A DNA stretch of 60,000 nucleotides from Membranipora membranacea (taxonomy: Eukaryota > Bryozoa > Gymnolaemata > Cheilostomatida > Membraniporidae). Below are positions 22,750 to 35,094 of the stretch, one piece after another. The first letter of the stretch is position 1, and each line of letters starts with the position of its first letter. The notes beneath the pieces are model-generated. The model was given only the letters and a program-made list of their open reading frames with translations, made no database searches and was not told the origin of the DNA. A program made the translations under genes and the position numbers. The DNA is taken from the NCBI GenBank assembly GCA_914767715.1, contig OU612070.1, positions 25,844,025 through 25,904,024 on the forward strand, in the 5' to 3' direction.

Positions 22750-24260
22750 ACGGCGTCAGCGGATTTTCTTAAAACCTAAATGGTTAGATAGGTAATTAGA
22801 AACTAACAAAGTACCCAAAAAATTTAGAATATTTGAGCCATTCATGTTTTATTGCTTATTTCAGTATTTTACCACAATTATCACGAATCAGAGCGTGGGA
22901 AATTTGTTTGTGAATGAAAACGTCATACCAGGAGCGTGTAAAATCAGCTGATTGATGTTTACTACTGATCACAAGGTGTTGAATCAACCATGTTTAAAGC
23001 AGATCCAATACCAATCACCGTTACTGAATTCAAACAAATCACTATCACAATAAGTGATAGAGGTAAAAGTAATAAATATGCCACCTTGCACGTCAGTCTT
23101 TTGATGAAACACAACATTTATTAGGACTACAGTTAACAAAAGCATTAAATTGGCAACCATTCACCCTTTTTGGCCAATACATAATAAAAGTTACAATCTA
23201 TAGTGTGGTCTTCAGTAGAATCAAGAAATAGATCACAACCTTTTATTTTTACACTTGGCTCCAAATCTCTTGATGTTCCTATTCTTCTTTGCCAGAAAAA
23301 CAGGCATTCTGTCTGCCACTTTGTTAACTGAAGTTAAAAGCTTCTGCACGTTCCACCATGTTGTTATCATCAGGGTGACCAAATGAGGTCGATCGGAAAC
23401 ATATGGTAAATTCATTCTGTGTTAGTCTTATGACAGGCCAGAACATGGTATCAAAGCTTCGTTGATAATTGAGCGTGCTGGTTGTGTTCTGTCTTTATTT
23501 TTCTTATCTTCCTCCTGTAACTTAGATGGACCAGATATTCCCTTTATGGTTGCATTTATATCAAACAAATAATTTGAAAATGTTGTTTTGCAATTTTGAG
23601 CTTTTTCTCCCGTTTTTTCTCTCGATTGTCTATAATCACATTATTATCATATTAACCACTGATCCTTTCAACATGTTGTCATGTTGTGAGGTAGCTATCT
23701 AGATGGATTGATATATGGTTGTCCTACCTCAACAAAAGGGGAGACTAGTTCTGCACTTCAAATTCTAAAATCTTTTCATCTATGTCATTATAGCATCAGG
23801 TACAGCATGGTTTTACTCACCCTTCCCCCCCCCCCCCCGTTGGTTGATTGTCATGGTTATGTGTGACAAATGCAACAGTTGCAGAAGTTATGGTAACATC
23901 ACTTACATCCCAACACCAAGTCATGATCTGACTGATGTCTAATAGCATTTGTTCCTCTGGGGTTACGGAGGGATATTTGGACACCCGATTGTTTGCAATA
24001 TCACTCCACTTTAGGGAATATACTGGTTCCTTGTTAACCATACATTCAGAAATATGTTGTAAACAATTTTTGGTCGGACCTTAGATAAACAATTGTTTTG
24101 ATGTAGTACCGTCAGAAACTGAATCATTATTGTTTTACAGGATCCTCATCAAAGATAACATTAACATAGACGCAAAATTTTAATGAAATTAATCTGTTTT
24201 CAAAATATCCATGTAAGTAATTATAATGTTAAATGGCTTCCCCGAGTAACTTTGGATTCT
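22750..24260. other. 3' flank of SLC16 copy 1, no gene recognised
   Basis: Colinear with 52060-53560. A 60-codon minus-strand frame at 23233-23415 is disrupted in copy 2 by an 8-bp length difference, so it is not treated as coding. Confidence 0.5.
23824..23839 (+). repeat. Poly-C tract
   Basis: Long C homopolymer, also present and slightly shorter in copy 2 near 53130. Length is error-prone in sequencing. Confidence 0.7.
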
Positions 24261-24261
24261 T

Positions 24262-24267
24262 TTTATT
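24262..24267 (-). terminator. Putative polyadenylation signal of SLC16 gene
   Basis: AATAAA on the minus strand, about 160 bp beyond the stop codon at 24429-24431. It is conserved at the equivalent place in copy 2 (53566-53571). Confidence 0.5.
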
Positions 24268-24428
24268 GCAAAAATAAATAAGTGAACAATAAGGTCCGAG
24301 GGAGCACAATGATAATTGAATCACTTTGCCATTGTCTACTTGTAGCTGCTTCTATGGCCACTTGTTAAAAATGGCACTATGTTTCTTGAATGCACAAGGT
24401 GAGTTCACAGGTGTGTTGCATGGCACAG

Positions 24429-27400
24429 TTACAGTTTCTCATCATCGATGTAGGCACTATTACCCGCAGACTCTGTCTGGGTTTCGTGCTGTGTCGAATT
24501 TGGTTGTAATTGTCTTTGTATGGTTGACGCGAGCGGTATGAGCAGGATGACAAGTCCACTTGCTATGAGAACACAACCAGCGTAGAGGTACACCACTCCA
24601 TAGTCCTGTGACCAGTCATACAGCCAGGCTACAAACAATAACCGCACACAAAAGGGTCAACCAAAGGTAGACATTAGAACAAACAATAATTTATTTCAAT
24701 GGTTAGCTTGAAAATCTATTGGAAGACCATTGCGTACAACTGCATTATCCTCCATACCAACTTTGTAAAGATTTTCAAAGGCTGACTTTGATTTTATGAT
24801 TTTGTGCTAGGAAGAAGATTGCCGCTTGAATGATGCTGTACTGTATGCTCACCTGCTGAGATTGGTCCCACCATCATGACGACAGCCTCCAGCATACTCA
24901 CCATACCGAACCCTTGTGGTAAGTTATCCATACCTATCAGATCTGCAAGCACTGTAGTGCGTAATCCAAATGTGCCACCTAACATACAGCAAATATTAAA
25001 TTATTTTCGTTTGTATTTTCTAATCTTACTGGCTGCATCAGATACATTCACATGTAGTGGAATATTCATATACTCTGATAATTAATATGGTCAATACGCA
25101 AAGAGTGTGACTAGTGCATAAATTTGAATGACTGTATAACACCAGAATATTGTTTGTTCCACAATAACACTCCACAATAACACTGAAAACCTATGCAAGA
25201 TTATTTTGTGAAAAGACAACCCGATATTTATATCAAGCCCTGATAATATTTTGTGGGCTTCCAAAACGGTTGATATATTATAAATATTAACTTCCCAGAT
25301 GTGAATATCTGCCCAAATATTAAGTACTCAGTGCAATATCATGATGATTTCTCACAAGGGCACTATGCTGTAATCAAATTTATTATCTGGAGTCACAGCA
25401 CAGACCAAATAAAGCTGGTGGTGGCTTACACTTTCAAATTCTCATTTCTCTGTTGTAAGTGGTTAAGGCTAGTCCTTATATCAAATTCTTGACACCACAT
25501 CTATGTCATCTATATCTGTACTAATATATGATTATGTTATATTTACTCACCTAGGAACGCTCCATAAAGCATTGCGTAAAGTATTTGGTAGTGGTACTCT
25601 TCTCCAAAATTAACAACTGACACCACTCCCGCAAATATGAAAGCAGAGGCAAAGAATTGTGGCCTGAACTGTCGCAGTCGCTGGACATCTGCTAATAGCC
25701 CATACACCACACGTCCTAATATACTGGCTGCTCCTGAGAGGGTGAGCAGCAGAGCAGTCGCCTCACTGGAATGGCCGAACGAGATGGCACGACTCGGTAG
25801 AAAGACCATCGGGGTGAAGTAAGCAAATCTCCACAGCACAGCCGACAGAGTGAATAAGCAGAATGAAGGTTTGTAGAAGAGTTTGAGCTCCATTGAATTC
25901 TTCTTGACATTTCTCATATGATCAAAAAAACTTTTCTTTGTCTTTATTTCTTTTTGCTCCCCATCTCCGATACTCTTCAGTTCTTTTTCACCCTCTTTGC
26001 CGTCTTTCATGAGTTTTCGACGCATCAACTTTTCTGCTGGAATTATGGCAGCGCCGCATATCATTAACTGTAGAGCAACTCCTGCGAGAATATAGAAAGT
26101 GCCGATCAATCCCATAAGCTCAAGCACATACGACAAGAAGAGTGGAAACACCATCAGTCCTACTCCAGTACCACAGGAGACGATTCCGTTCACTAACCCT
26201 CGCCTCTTATTGAAGTAATAACTACTGAGAACACACGAGGTCTGGTAGAGCAGTCCCATACCTATCCCTGCATTAGAAAAAGAGGCAATGATTACGACAT
26301 GAGAAAATGCTAAATCCAGACACAACTCAATATCGTTCTACAATTTTTTTGGAAAACAGGGCTACATGGCTTTATATGACGCTCATATGGATCAGAGGAT
26401 AAACTATTGGGATGAGATCTCAAATTATTACAACTAAGAACTACTCTAGAAGAGTTAATGTTAGCTAGTTGGGGAAGACTTAATATTAGCTAGCGCTTAA
26501 TCTTCGCTAGCTCAGACGGGAGGCTATATAAGGTTTTGTAGGTAAGTAAATCTTCACCATGGTTAGAATTAGCTATTTCAAGCATTTTTGAAATGGCAAA
26601 CTTTTCACTTGCGGATATTATGGGTTCACCGATTAACAAGGGGCCTATTCAACAATCAGATCACTGATTCAGACCTGCCAGGTTACCAATCCAGACCTAT
26701 CAAGTTGTCTCAGGGATTAACTCACCATTTATCACTCCAAACGTCAGATACAGATAAAGAATATCAGGTACATATGCACTGGCTATAATACCGACAGTCA
26801 GAATTAAGGAACCACTCATGACCACTACACGAGCTCCAAACGTCAGCAGCAGAGCGCTCACTATCGGTCCTACAAGTAAGTATATCCATACGAGAGGTTT
26901 CAAATCAGTCACGGTGTGTATGTATGGAGATCATCCTTGGTGCTATCATCATCTTTGAAGCGGAGAGAGTTATCCTCTTTTGGTACAGGTACTGGGACCC
27001 ATATTACTCATGCACAAAACCCGGCTACTCTTTATAATGAAGAGCAGAGGGGGGTTTTTTTTCCTGCGTGTGGGGTGTGCAAACACACAATGTACCTCCA
27101 GTATTTTTAGTCCCATTCCGTAAGGACCTGGCTAGGATGAATGGCGTGCCAGTACTAAATCACAAATGACTGCCGGCGCCGGGACTTGAACCTGGACTTT
27201 AAAGATCACAAGTCCGTACCCTTAACCATTAGACCACTCCTGACTCCTTTGTGCTATGAAATGTCGGGTTAAAAGTGTCGGTTTAGATCACAGGGTGTCT
27301 CACTCTAAGGATCGAGAAATGATGGATCCTTGAGAGGTCGCGATCACTATCTAAATCCAGGTGGACCGCAACACAGATATAGCGAAGGAGGTGGACGTTG

Positions 27401-30274
27401 GGAATATTGGAATAGGCGCTGTATTATCAAATCACACCTAATGTACATGTAAATTCACTAGGATTTTAATTTGGAAATCAGTGGAGGAAAAAATTAGTGA
27501 AAACAGAAGAGGTATTATCAATTAGCTTAAGTATGGTCAAAAATGTATAATAGATTTCCCAGGAGAATTTTACCCAATATCTCCAGGCCTACTACTCAAA
27601 AACTGATAGGCCAATCATTATAATATTCAGCTATGAACTATGACTTCAAAACGCTTATTTTATTCATGGCATAAACATATTTCCAACCAATTTGCAATAG
27701 ATCTCAGAATCAGCAACGAGGTGATAGCTGTGTATTCTATATAACATTTCATATATTGACTACAGGCTAAATCCATTCATAAATTCAATCAATTTCACTC
27801 TTTATCTTAGAACAGCAATCCTAGACATAGCGGTTATCATGCCGTCATTAAAAACTGTAAAGCGTGAGGTCAGATACAATAACGTTATATGAAAATTTTG
27901 GACATGCTAAGGTTAACATGTTACCGCTAAATCACAGATTATACATGTAGTACACACTACACGGTTTCCCGACCAATAAGGAAGTGAAAGTAAATCGTCT
28001 CAGGATCATTGACACGGACACAGGCGGAGAATCATTTGCCAAATATCATCAGCTGATATCTCTTTTCCTTATTGTTTGATGATCACCAATTTGATGATTT
28101 ATAAAGTAATTGCAGGCCAAATTATAAATTTATCTTGAAAATGATTCACTGTCAGCGAAAAGTTGAAAATATTGGATTAGAAATTGACTTTGACACGCTG
28201 TCGCAAAAAGATAAAGGGAAGAGAATTTTGGAAAGACCCTTATTAAAATTAAATCAATCGAATCAAGACCTGAAAATGGGCATCATAACGGTGAATATAA
28301 GCAATGCTACCAAATTACCAATACAATAGGCAACAGCGGACATGTGCTGTGGAAAAGAAGTTGGTTTTTAATAATCAATGTAAAACCCAAAAATCATGGT
28401 AAATCCCCTGCACTGGAACACAATAGCTCTAAACTGGGTAATAAGGATGTAAGGGAATAACCATGATTTATTGGTTAGTACATTGATTATTAAAATTCAA
28501 TTTTCTTTCCACGGGCACATGTTCGCCTATTGTCTCATTATGTATTGATTGATTGATGAGTACTTGATTATCGATCAAAATACATTTGCAACGAATGGCA
28601 ATGTATATAGTGGATCTGATTTGACATAAATTGATAAAAAGACTTTAGAGAGTTTGATACTATTATCATGAAGGCTGGATCATCATAGGACACTATAGTT
28701 TGTATTGTTTATGGTTACTAACACCTACCTATGGCGCAGTGAATCGCGACCTGCAGAGACAATACCCATGTGGCTTCTGCAGAGCTTGACTCAAATATTT
28801 TAACAAACTCTGTGTATAAAACACCAAACGATAACATCATCCCATCGACCACTGCATTCTGTAGAAACGAGCCGATCACTATCACCCAGCCGTATCCTGT
28901 AAAAAGAGAAATAAAAATAGTTAGTTAATTGAGATTTCTAAAAACCCATCCTATTTGCTAGGTTGGCAGCACTGAAATTTACACATGGATCAAACCTTAG
29001 AAAACGATACAGCATGATCAGATGTTCTATTGCTTGGCCTATCTCTATTTATGCGAGAGTTCAGTGGATGGTCATTGTCCACTAAGATCCTGAAGTGATC
29101 GCTGCTGTTTGATTACAAGAAGCTGTATATTTATATAATCGGATCGGAAATCAGCTTATGATATAAATTCTAAGTTTTCATTCCATTGGTTTTCTCGCCT
29201 TGGGACGAGATGCGTCCTCTTTGTCATTCATTGAGCAGTCTATATTTGACCTGGGTGCAGTTAGCCCTTCAGTCAGTGATTCATTGGGATTTAACTGACT
29301 TTTTTTGCTGTCATTTCAATACTTAATTAGGAATCGGTGATCAGCAATGTAATCTGCCTGATGGTAACCAGTAATTGGGACGGATTTCCAAGAAATGGCA
29401 ATAAGAAACCTTTTAACCTCAAAACTATAGCTCGAGCTTTACAACAATTTGTTCTTCTGCTAATCAGGTAAGAAACGAAAACTTTTTACTGAGTCGAAAA
29501 ATGGAAAGCTTTAACTCTACATCCACAACTCTCACAACCAGAATTTATAAACATAGGAAATCCCTCAACTTGATACAGGGTTCGTATATCGCAACCGGAT
29601 GAACTCTAAATAACACAAAAACTTCCAACGACCATTATTAGTATATTTAAATCTTAGCCAGAGAAGAAAAAATAGTTCAAAACCCTACTAATATAATTCA
29701 TTATGAATAATATCCCTTTTGGTGTCCTTCTTAGATGAAACACCAATGGTAACCACGATGAAAGCATTTTTTGCACACTATGATCAAAATCTACTGTCTT
29801 GACATAACATTTAATTCAGAGACTAATTTACTTTTTAATTATTCATGTGCGTTCGCATTTCACAGTGACATTCTATGACTTGCATCACATTTAAAAAGCC
29901 TCACAAAATTATGCAAAGTTTATAGTTTTAGTATATAGAAACAAATATCAGGACTAAAAATGATCAATGCCTCCCAAATAAGTGCAGGACATCAAATAGA
30001 CTAAGCACATTTTTTTAATTTTATATGAGATTTTATAACTGAGCTTTTTCTTCTTTCAATTCTTTTCAATATGATTAACCTATCAATTAGGGTGGATTTT
30101 AAAGAAATGGGAATAAACAAGCTTCAAACTTGGGCTTTTGCAATTCTTCTTACCTCCCTCCAAATATTGTGGAGCTGATTCTTGTTTCAATGTATCCACT
30201 CCTTTGCTCTCTGCTGTATCGGCTCCTTTTCTCTCTGTGGTTTCTGTATCTGATGCCTTGTTACTCTCTGCCAT
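24429..30274 (-). CDS. SLC16-family (monocarboxylate transporter-like) protein, six exons, intact
   Basis: Exons in transcript order: 30154-30274, 28729-28896, 26726-26869, 25551-26267, 24853-24978, 24429-24628. All introns are GT-AG and phase 1, and the sum is 1476 nt (491 residues), the usual family length. The N-terminus (1-40) is Ser/Thr/Glu/Lys-rich and cytosolic. EGGYGW (39-44) is the family's first signature at TM1, and YFNKRRGLVNG...GTGVG (162-181) is the TM5 signature. A charged loop (223-270) separates the two six-helix halves. FTPMVFLP (295-302) and GR (329-330) lie in TM7-TM8. The C-tail ends in DDEKL. It should move a monocarboxylate or related small solute across a membrane. In TM8, Arg330 aligns with MCT1 Arg306, but the proton-linked Asp302 position appears to be Ser326, so lactate-proton symport should not be assumed. 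An in-frame upstream Met (about 30379) also exists; Met at 30274 is preferred as directly preceding the acidic tail. Confidence 0.93.
26882..27407. other. Copy-1-only intron segment containing a SINE
   Basis: Lies in the intron between SLC16 exons 2 and 3. In copy 2 the flanks are joined (about 56177-56190: ACAAATAATAGGAATAGGCG). Part of the extra DNA is the SINE at 27040-27247. Confidence 0.8.
27040..27247 (-). mobile_element. tRNA-derived SINE
   Basis: The reverse strand begins GGAGTCAGGAGTGGTCTAAT (A-box-like TGGTCTAATGG) and has the B-box AGGTTCAAGTCCCGGC. The body contains GCCATTCATCCTAGCCAGG. It is the best-preserved SINE head in the window and is absent from SLC16 copy 2. Confidence 0.85.
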
Positions 30275-30525
30275 CTCTCTATTGGTTTTGATCAAAGTGT
30301 TGTGTAATCTACAGAATGACAATGTCATTGTGAGGCAGTGACCGATTGATCGCTGGTTTTTGTCCAACATCTGATACATAAATCATTCTTATTGAGCTGT
30401 ATCTCAATGACAACTAATTAATTCACACTATTATTGACAGTAAAATCTGGCTATACTGGTATATGTATTATATATGCTATTATAGGCTATAAGCCACCGT
30501 GTCACAGAAAAGAACAGTATTTTTT

Positions 30526-31130
30526 CTCATGTCAATTATTGCTACACAATCAAATGGCTGCAATTTCACAAATTGCTTTATACTTTTATTTAAGCAATGG
30601 GTGAAATAGACTAAAGGTATAAATAACAAATTTCATTCATGGCAATAAAAGTTTTGGCGAAGAATAGGACGCCGACGGTCCTAGTTTCAGAAACTCGAGA
30701 GTACAGTGCTACCTTGTCTGAGGCAAAGAAAGGAAAGGAAAGCTACTGACCTTGTCCAACATTAAATATCCTGATGTTCAGCCAATCAGAATTCAGAGTT
30801 GCTTCAACAACCAAGCTGTGAGGAAAACCTCATTAAACAATAGAAGCCAACTCATAAATACACAAACAATTTTAATCTAAAAAATCCATTTCTTACAAAA
30901 TGGTAATTTCTCTGTGTTGGTTGGGCAGTCGGATCAACAAAATATAATCAAAACCTCAACAAAACTTGTAGTAAAATGCAGGACTACAGAATTTGTACAG
31001 TTCAAAGCACATAGGGTTAGAATGATGATTTAAGGGAGAAATGGCTCATACTGACTCTCATGATCTTGAAGGGGCATGAAGGTCACTGAAAAACTAGACT
31101 TTTGTTACCGCAAAGACATTGGAGTAAGGC
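30526..31130. other. Upstream flank of SLC16 copy 1
   Basis: Lies 5' of the gene on its strand. No TATA box or exon could be supported; the corresponding part of copy 2 is outside the window. Confidence 0.4.
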
Positions 31131-32205
31131 TAGTCTGAGCCCCCCCCCCCCCAGACTTTTGCCCCCTCCCCCTGCCTGACGGCCTGACGGCTAATTATCT
31201 GTCCTGGGCGAGTTTCAATTGAGCCTGTACAAGGGCAAATTCTTATAGCAATGCTCAGTGGGTATAAGGCAGATAATCAATATTGGCTAATAGCTGTTTC
31301 AGCCAATCCCGCACTTATTTGTAAGAGTAGCCACCAGAGGCTGGTAGCCAATCAGATTTACCTCGGAATTCCGAGACTCAATTTTACAGAAATCAGCTCA
31401 TCCCTCAGTGCTGTGCATGCGCAGAATTCAAATGGGTACTTACTCTTTAAATTTGTTGCTTTGATGTTGAGAGTGTAAGTTCTTGAACCTTTTGCTGTGT
31501 ATAGCTCTTGTCACTCGGTCTGGATGAATAAGCTGCAATGAATATGCTGTGACATACTATTATTAACAAACACTACTTTTCTAATGGAAAGCCAGAAAAA
31601 TTCAAAAGCTTCATGTGAGATTTTAAGCCTTCTATGATCAAAACGAAGATGTTTGATGGTGAAAAACCACATGTCGCACTGGTATTCATTTGAAGCTTTA
31701 GACACAGTGTCGCAGTGTCGGTGCAGTTAGTTAATTAATTGTTAACTTTTAGTTACAGCATCTGGTTATCATTGCTAACCTAGTATAGAAAGTGTTACTC
31801 ATCATACCGAAAAATAATTTAGTTGATAAAGTCTAAGTTTGCTAATATGTATTTTAAAATCTAATGTGAAGAAAGTAGGTACAACAAGGGTGCTTTTGGC
31901 AGTCTTATGCAGCGGGAATCTTTCCCCTGTGGTGCATAGGAGTCCGGCACACTTTGATTATTCAATGATGTTATTATTTTCTTAAAAGTAAAAAACAATC
32001 AACAGAATTTAACATAATAGATTTTGATGATTCATCATTTTTTTGAAACATGGGTTGTAATTTTGTGAAATAATTTTTTTCCTGTCATTGACACAACTGT
32101 TGTCAGTTTTGTGAGATAGGTAGTTTATCGGTTCTGACAGGTCACCTTTCCTTAGCCGGGGGACGTCGTGCAGGGGGGGGGCAATAGTCTGGGGGGCTCA
32201 GACTA
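31131..32205. mobile_element. Non-autonomous DNA element with C-rich terminal inverted repeats
   Basis: The left end TAGTCTGAGCCCCCC is mirrored by the right end GGGGGGCTCAGACTA. Similarity continues inward for about 70 bp through CAGACTTTTGCCCCC-type sequence to CGGCTAA. The interior of about 0.95 kb has no transposase frame; the short open frames are not conserved with anything recognisable. A target-site duplication was not evident. Confidence 0.7.
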
Positions 32206-33129
32206 CTTGTCCAGTCAATTAGCAAAGGGAACATAAAGACTAATACGAACTGTTGTGAGGCAGTCCTGAGATGTTGTAAGACAGTGTTGAGGCGTTGTAG
32301 GGCAGTCTTGAGACGTCTTATGACTTTGTGAGGCAGTGTTGAGGCCTTATGCATAGACTCACACCTCAAACAATGTACTCGGGTGGATACTGACATACCC
32401 AAACCTTTTGGTTAATGTGGAACTTATGTTATGTACCTTTCAGAACTGGTCAGTTATGTAATAGATTTGAAACCGGCTGGTTTATTCACAATGATACCCA
32501 GCAATAAAATCATTTGTGATTTGACAAATGTATAATTAATAGGCTAATTAATAAAATATTTTGATTGTTCTGGTTCTATGGTTTGAACCTGTCAGTGATA
32601 AGATGTGAAATGATGAGGTGAGGCAAATTTTATCTTGAATATTATAGTACAGCATAGTGCATCACACTGCCGGAAAGCATCTCAATGCATGGGCAACAAA
32701 TGACCACCACAAATAATGAAACCAGACAAAGTTCCATTATTCAGTCAAATTTTCTGGTCTGGCAGTTGGCTCCCAGCGCTTACACCATCTGTGTTAAAAG
32801 TGTGGTTTCAAAGTAAAGGAGTCAAATTAGTAAAAGTTGCTTAGGCATTAGATATTGATCATTTCAACGTCAGCAAAAAATAACACAGCATCATCAGTAT
32901 CAATATTTGGAAATTGTCGGTATCTCCTGGCCATGATGTTGGAAACTCAGCACTTCCCCTCGGATAGTCTGTCTATAGAGATTTTCATTATCATCTGCCT
33001 TGGCTCTACTGATATTGAGATCGATAATGATTAAAATGCTGACTGTCAATGAAATGGCGACAGTAACTTGGTCTGCCACTGTAAGGCTGATAATACTATT
33101 CTCTAACATTCAATGATGAAAAGTACCAT
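32206..33129. other. Nothing recognised
   Basis: AT-rich DNA with one short minus-strand frame (32900-33109) that has no domain or homologous copy in the window. Confidence 0.4.
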
Positions 33130-33131
33130 TA

Positions 33132-33459
33132 ATACACACAAAGAAATTTTACAATCAGAATGACTCTAGACCCTAATAAAAAGGCATATTAGCATCAAAT
33201 AAAAGTTATATTGATTCCAAGATAGTTCCCCCACTTCACCCTTAGAATTAATCAAAAAAGAATCATATTTTAGAGTTAATTTAACTCTTTTATCACCTTT
33301 GGCCAGTTTCAAAAGATTGATTATTTCAGGGTATAAAATCCAAGATAATGATTCTTCAATTGGCAGGTCATTTTCGAGTAAAAATAATTAATTACAAGGG
33401 TGAAGTAGGGGAACTCTCTCAGAATCAAAACAACGCTATTATTTTTCTGTGTGTATACT
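33132..33459. mobile_element. MITE-like inverted-repeat element
   Basis: The outer ends (ACACACAAAGAAAT and ATTTTTCTGTGTGTA) and inner blocks (about 33220-33255 and 33388-33420: AGTTCCCCCACTTCACCCTT against AAGGGTGAAGTAGGGGAACT) are mirrored. No coding capacity. Confidence 0.65.
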
Positions 33460-33584
33460 ATACATCATTTTCTCTATTATTAATAATATAACCTCCATAT
33501 GCCCCATGCCAAACCACCTAACTAACCTCACTAAAGAAAGTAATCTGCAGAAAACATTTGTTTATACCACTACTCTTCCACCAA

Positions 33585-34030
33585 CATGCCATTCATCTTA
33601 GCCAGGTCCTTGCAGAATGAAACTAAAAAAACCTATGGTCTGCTTTGCATACCCAACATGCAGTGATCAGATCCTGGGGGGGTCTTTCAATTAGAAACAT
33701 CCAAAATTGCAATCTGATTGCTCACTCACTGAGTGAGTGAGACCTGCTAGGTGTCTCGCTTTTAGATCGCTCACTCTTTGATGGAGCTATATAGATTCTT
33801 AGTAAGCGATCTGAGAACGAATTTGTCTAATTGAAACACCATGTGAGCGATAATTTTGAGCGATGTGATAGTGATAATCTGCTTTAGTGAAGCATCACTC
33901 TTTCTAATTGAAAGACCCCCCTGTCTGCCTCTTCGATATAAAGAGTAGTCATATTTCTGAAGGGCAAGGGTATAGGGACCGGCTTGAGTACCATGGGTCC
34001 AATCACCTTATGGGTTAACTCTCTCCTCAT
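33585..34030 (+). mobile_element. SINE body fragment split by a MITE
   Basis: 33585-33675 (GCCATTCATCTTAGCCAGG) and 33922-34030 (TCTTCGATATAAAGAG ... AAGGGTATAGGGAC) match consecutive parts of the SINE body at 22310-22500. The tRNA-like head is missing. Confidence 0.75.
33676..33921. mobile_element. MITE nested in SINE
   Basis: Terminal inverted repeats of about 21 bp, GGGGGGTCTTTCAATTAG at the left and CTAATTGAAAGACCCCCC at the right, flank about 200 bp rich in GAGCGAT/ATCGCTC words. It splits the SINE body at the GATCC..CTGCC point. Confidence 0.85.
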
Positions 34031-35090
34031 TTAAAACCTAGAATTAAAACAGGAACAAAACTGCACCTCCCTCGCTTATAAGTAGCCACATCGGCATTTA
34101 TAAAAAAAACAAAGCTGTCATTCTCAATGTGATGGTACAGCAGCAACACCCTTTATTATTTCATGAAAGGAAGAACATCAAGGGCAATACTTCAAAAGAT
34201 TGACAAACTACTAACCTTTTCTGTTTTCTGATGTTTCTCTTTCCCTGTCCTGCCAGTTGAATTTACAGATATGCTACACAGAGTAGGATACATAAGAGGT
34301 ATATCGTTACTCTGTGATTTGTTAGCAGTCTCAAATCGCATCTTGAATTCAGAGACAGAGCTATAGATCACGCAAATAACATGTCATTGTTACGATGTGG
34401 ATCAAATTCGATAATCTCTAAGTCCAGTTTAAATTTCTTTCCAAATAATTTTTATCTCACATTTTCCTTCTTCAATTATTGTGATGTAACTTTGCAGAGT
34501 GAGTCGTTTTTAGTTAGCCGTCAGACATCATGGCTGATTTTACCAATGCAATGTATACAAAAAATAATGTATGTGGAAATTGCCAAAGATTAGTGCATTG
34601 TGTCGCTCACAATCCACTTTACCTTTGGAGGATTACTTTGGAACTGACTCAATGATTCAGGAACACAAGATCCTTATTCTCAAATAATCAAGCCTTAGCA
34701 TACCTAGATTTTATTCAAAGTCAATGAATGCACAAATTTAGTAACTGTGGTGGATGCAATGACGATCAAAATTATAGTATAGATTAAATTAAAATCATTA
34801 ATGGTAATTGATGATCAATTATGTTGACAAACTCTGTATTGTCAAAAATGTCCATGGTTTTAATTTTTAATTTGATGATGGTTTGAGGACAGTGCTGGTT
34901 AAAATTGCCTATATTTCACCTTTTAAAATTTGACTGTTAACTGGTCTGGACATCCAAAACACGTTTACTGGAAAATGGTAGAGGGAATTCCTATCAAACT
35001 CATACAGAACCATACTTGATTTTTTGACTGATAGGTGTATTTGTTATTGCTGTGTTGTCATTTTATAAGGCACCACCCGAGATATTGAAT
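34031..35090. other. Nothing recognised
   Basis: Unique AT-rich sequence. A 70-codon frame at 34381-34593 shows no domain. Confidence 0.4.
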
Positions 35091-35094
35091 AAAC

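Larger units (their letters stand above)
17378..30525 (+). repeat. Segmental duplication, copy 1
   Basis: Colinear and very similar to 47641-60000 (same orientation, offset about 30.3 kb at the left end and 29.5 kb at the right). It carries SINE heads, an AT-rich array and the intact SLC16 gene. Copy 1 alone holds a LINE (20012-20608), an extra AT-rich block (about 18190-18735) and about 0.5 kb with a SINE (26882-27407). The right boundary cannot be set because copy 2 leaves the window. Confidence 0.95.

Noticed and set aside
23233-23415. 60-codon minus-strand frame downstream of the SLC16 gene
   Set aside because: The duplicate at about 52550-52720 has an 8-base length difference in the middle, so the frame is not preserved, and no domain is visible.
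30138-30341. Plus-strand frame opposite SLC16 exon 1 (also 59613-59816)
   Set aside because: It is the antisense of a low-complexity coding exon. The minus-strand reading is supported by splice sites and the EGGYGW signature.
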